From NCBI RefSeq assembly GCF_001189365.1, contig NZ_LFJJ01000040.1, positions 1 through 33,291 of the forward strand: a DNA stretch of 33,291 nt, in the 5' to 3' direction. A program made the translations under genes and the position numbers. The first letter of the stretch is position 1, and every line of letters starts with the position of its first letter. The notes below the pieces were generated by a model that was not told where the DNA came from, ran no database searches, and saw nothing but the letters and a program-made list of their open reading frames with translations. This DNA is from Candidatus Burkholderia verschuerenii (GTDB taxonomy: Bacteria; Pseudomonadota; Gammaproteobacteria; Burkholderiales; Burkholderiaceae). Positions 33,171 to 33,291 of this stretch are shown in pieces.

Positions 33171-33291
33171 GGCTCTGTTCACATTTGAAGAAATGTGTTT
33201 ACATCTCATCTTTTGCGTAAGCGATCAAGATGAGTCGAATGTTGCTGACCGATGAGATATGGGGACGACTGGAGTCCATTGTTCCGGGTAA
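33171..33291 (+). mobile_element. Left end of an IS5-family-like insertion sequence
   Basis: The boundary GGCTCTGTTCACATTTG resembles terminal inverted repeats of IS5-family elements, many of which insert at TA within CTAG. The preceding bases are CCTA followed by GG, giving CTAG across the junction. Just inside lies a 7-bp inverted repeat (CACATTT 33180-33186, AAATGTG 33191-33197). A transposase reading frame begins at 33230. The right end lies beyond the window. Confidence 0.75.
33230..33291 (+). CDS. IS5-like transposase, N-terminal fragment cut by the window end
   Basis: The 20 visible residues (MSRMLLTDEIWGRLESIVPG) match the start of IS5-family transposases, which commonly open with a short LLTDE.W..LE..(V/L)P segment. 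An AAGA stretch lies just before the ATG. Whether the remainder is intact cannot be seen. No catalytic DDE residue falls within the window. Confidence 0.75.
   Translation, partial: MSRMLLTDEIWGRLESIVPG

Noticed and set aside
1..33291. CRISPR arrays, tRNA or rRNA genes, prophage
   Set aside because: No regularly spaced repeat array longer than three short units, no recognisable tRNA or rRNA segment, and no phage structural genes were seen on either strand.

Overview
The window looks like chromosomal DNA of a Burkholderiaceae bacterium, most like Burkholderia sensu lato (Paraburkholderia/Caballeronia). The base composition is GC-rich with strong G/C third positions. Recognisable genes include lipA-lipB, birA-coaX, an MCE/Mla-type transporter with its auxiliary lipoprotein, PhaM, an acetoacetate decarboxylase/3-hydroxybutyrate dehydrogenase/patatin operon, DUF2917 and GcvA-like LysR genes. 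The genus is inferred from protein resemblance only.

Layout. 1-200: the 5' end of a group II intron (minus strand) sitting directly on the terminator of a zinc alcohol dehydrogenase gene. 1.7-2.8 kb: three small genes. 3.0-5.9 kb: ketone-body/PHB-related operon adc-bdh-patatin (patatin frameshifted). 6.7-10.25 kb: periplasmic nitrate reductase cluster napEDABC, with napA broken several times and napC cut to about 13 codons by a junction with the middle of a dead dctA gene. 11.2-11.4 kb: a well-preserved sigma-54 promoter in front of the dead dctA, and the lipA terminator. 11.4-17.2 kb: lipA-lipB-DUF2917, a LysR gene, and ybeD(DUF493)-dat-dacA. 17.7-23.6 kb: hydrolase, 2Fe-2S protein, VanZ, and a four-gene MCE lipid transport operon with two frameshifted genes. 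23.9-25.9 kb: birA-coaX plus a small membrane protein. 25.9-28.9 kb: rfaE2, a di-iron desaturase/ferritin-like protein and a CarH/LitR-like B12-binding MerR regulator. 29.2-33.2 kb: phaM (frameshifted), enoyl-CoA hydratase, branched-chain amino acid type binding protein and a fumarylacetoacetate hydrolase (frameshift plus nonsense). 33.17 kb to the end: the left end of an IS5-type insertion sequence.

The main signal is gene decay. Nine of about 39 genes carry frameshifts, in-frame stops or truncations: the patatin, napA, napC, dctA, dat, mlaF, mlaE, phaM and fah genes. Two mobile elements also sit in the window. Housekeeping genes (lipA, lipB, dacA, birA, coaX, rfaE2) are intact. This pattern fits a host-restricted or otherwise recently relaxed lineage such as the eroding plant- or insect-associated Burkholderia/Caballeronia. 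Single-base assembly errors could explain some isolated frameshifts. They do not easily explain the multi-hit genes or the napC/dctA junction.

The most interesting functional unit is the regulator at 27842-28855. It keeps both sequence signatures of adenosylcobalamin photoreceptors (W-x9-EH and E-x-H-x-x-G) and lies just upstream of a desaturase-like di-iron protein gene on the same strand.
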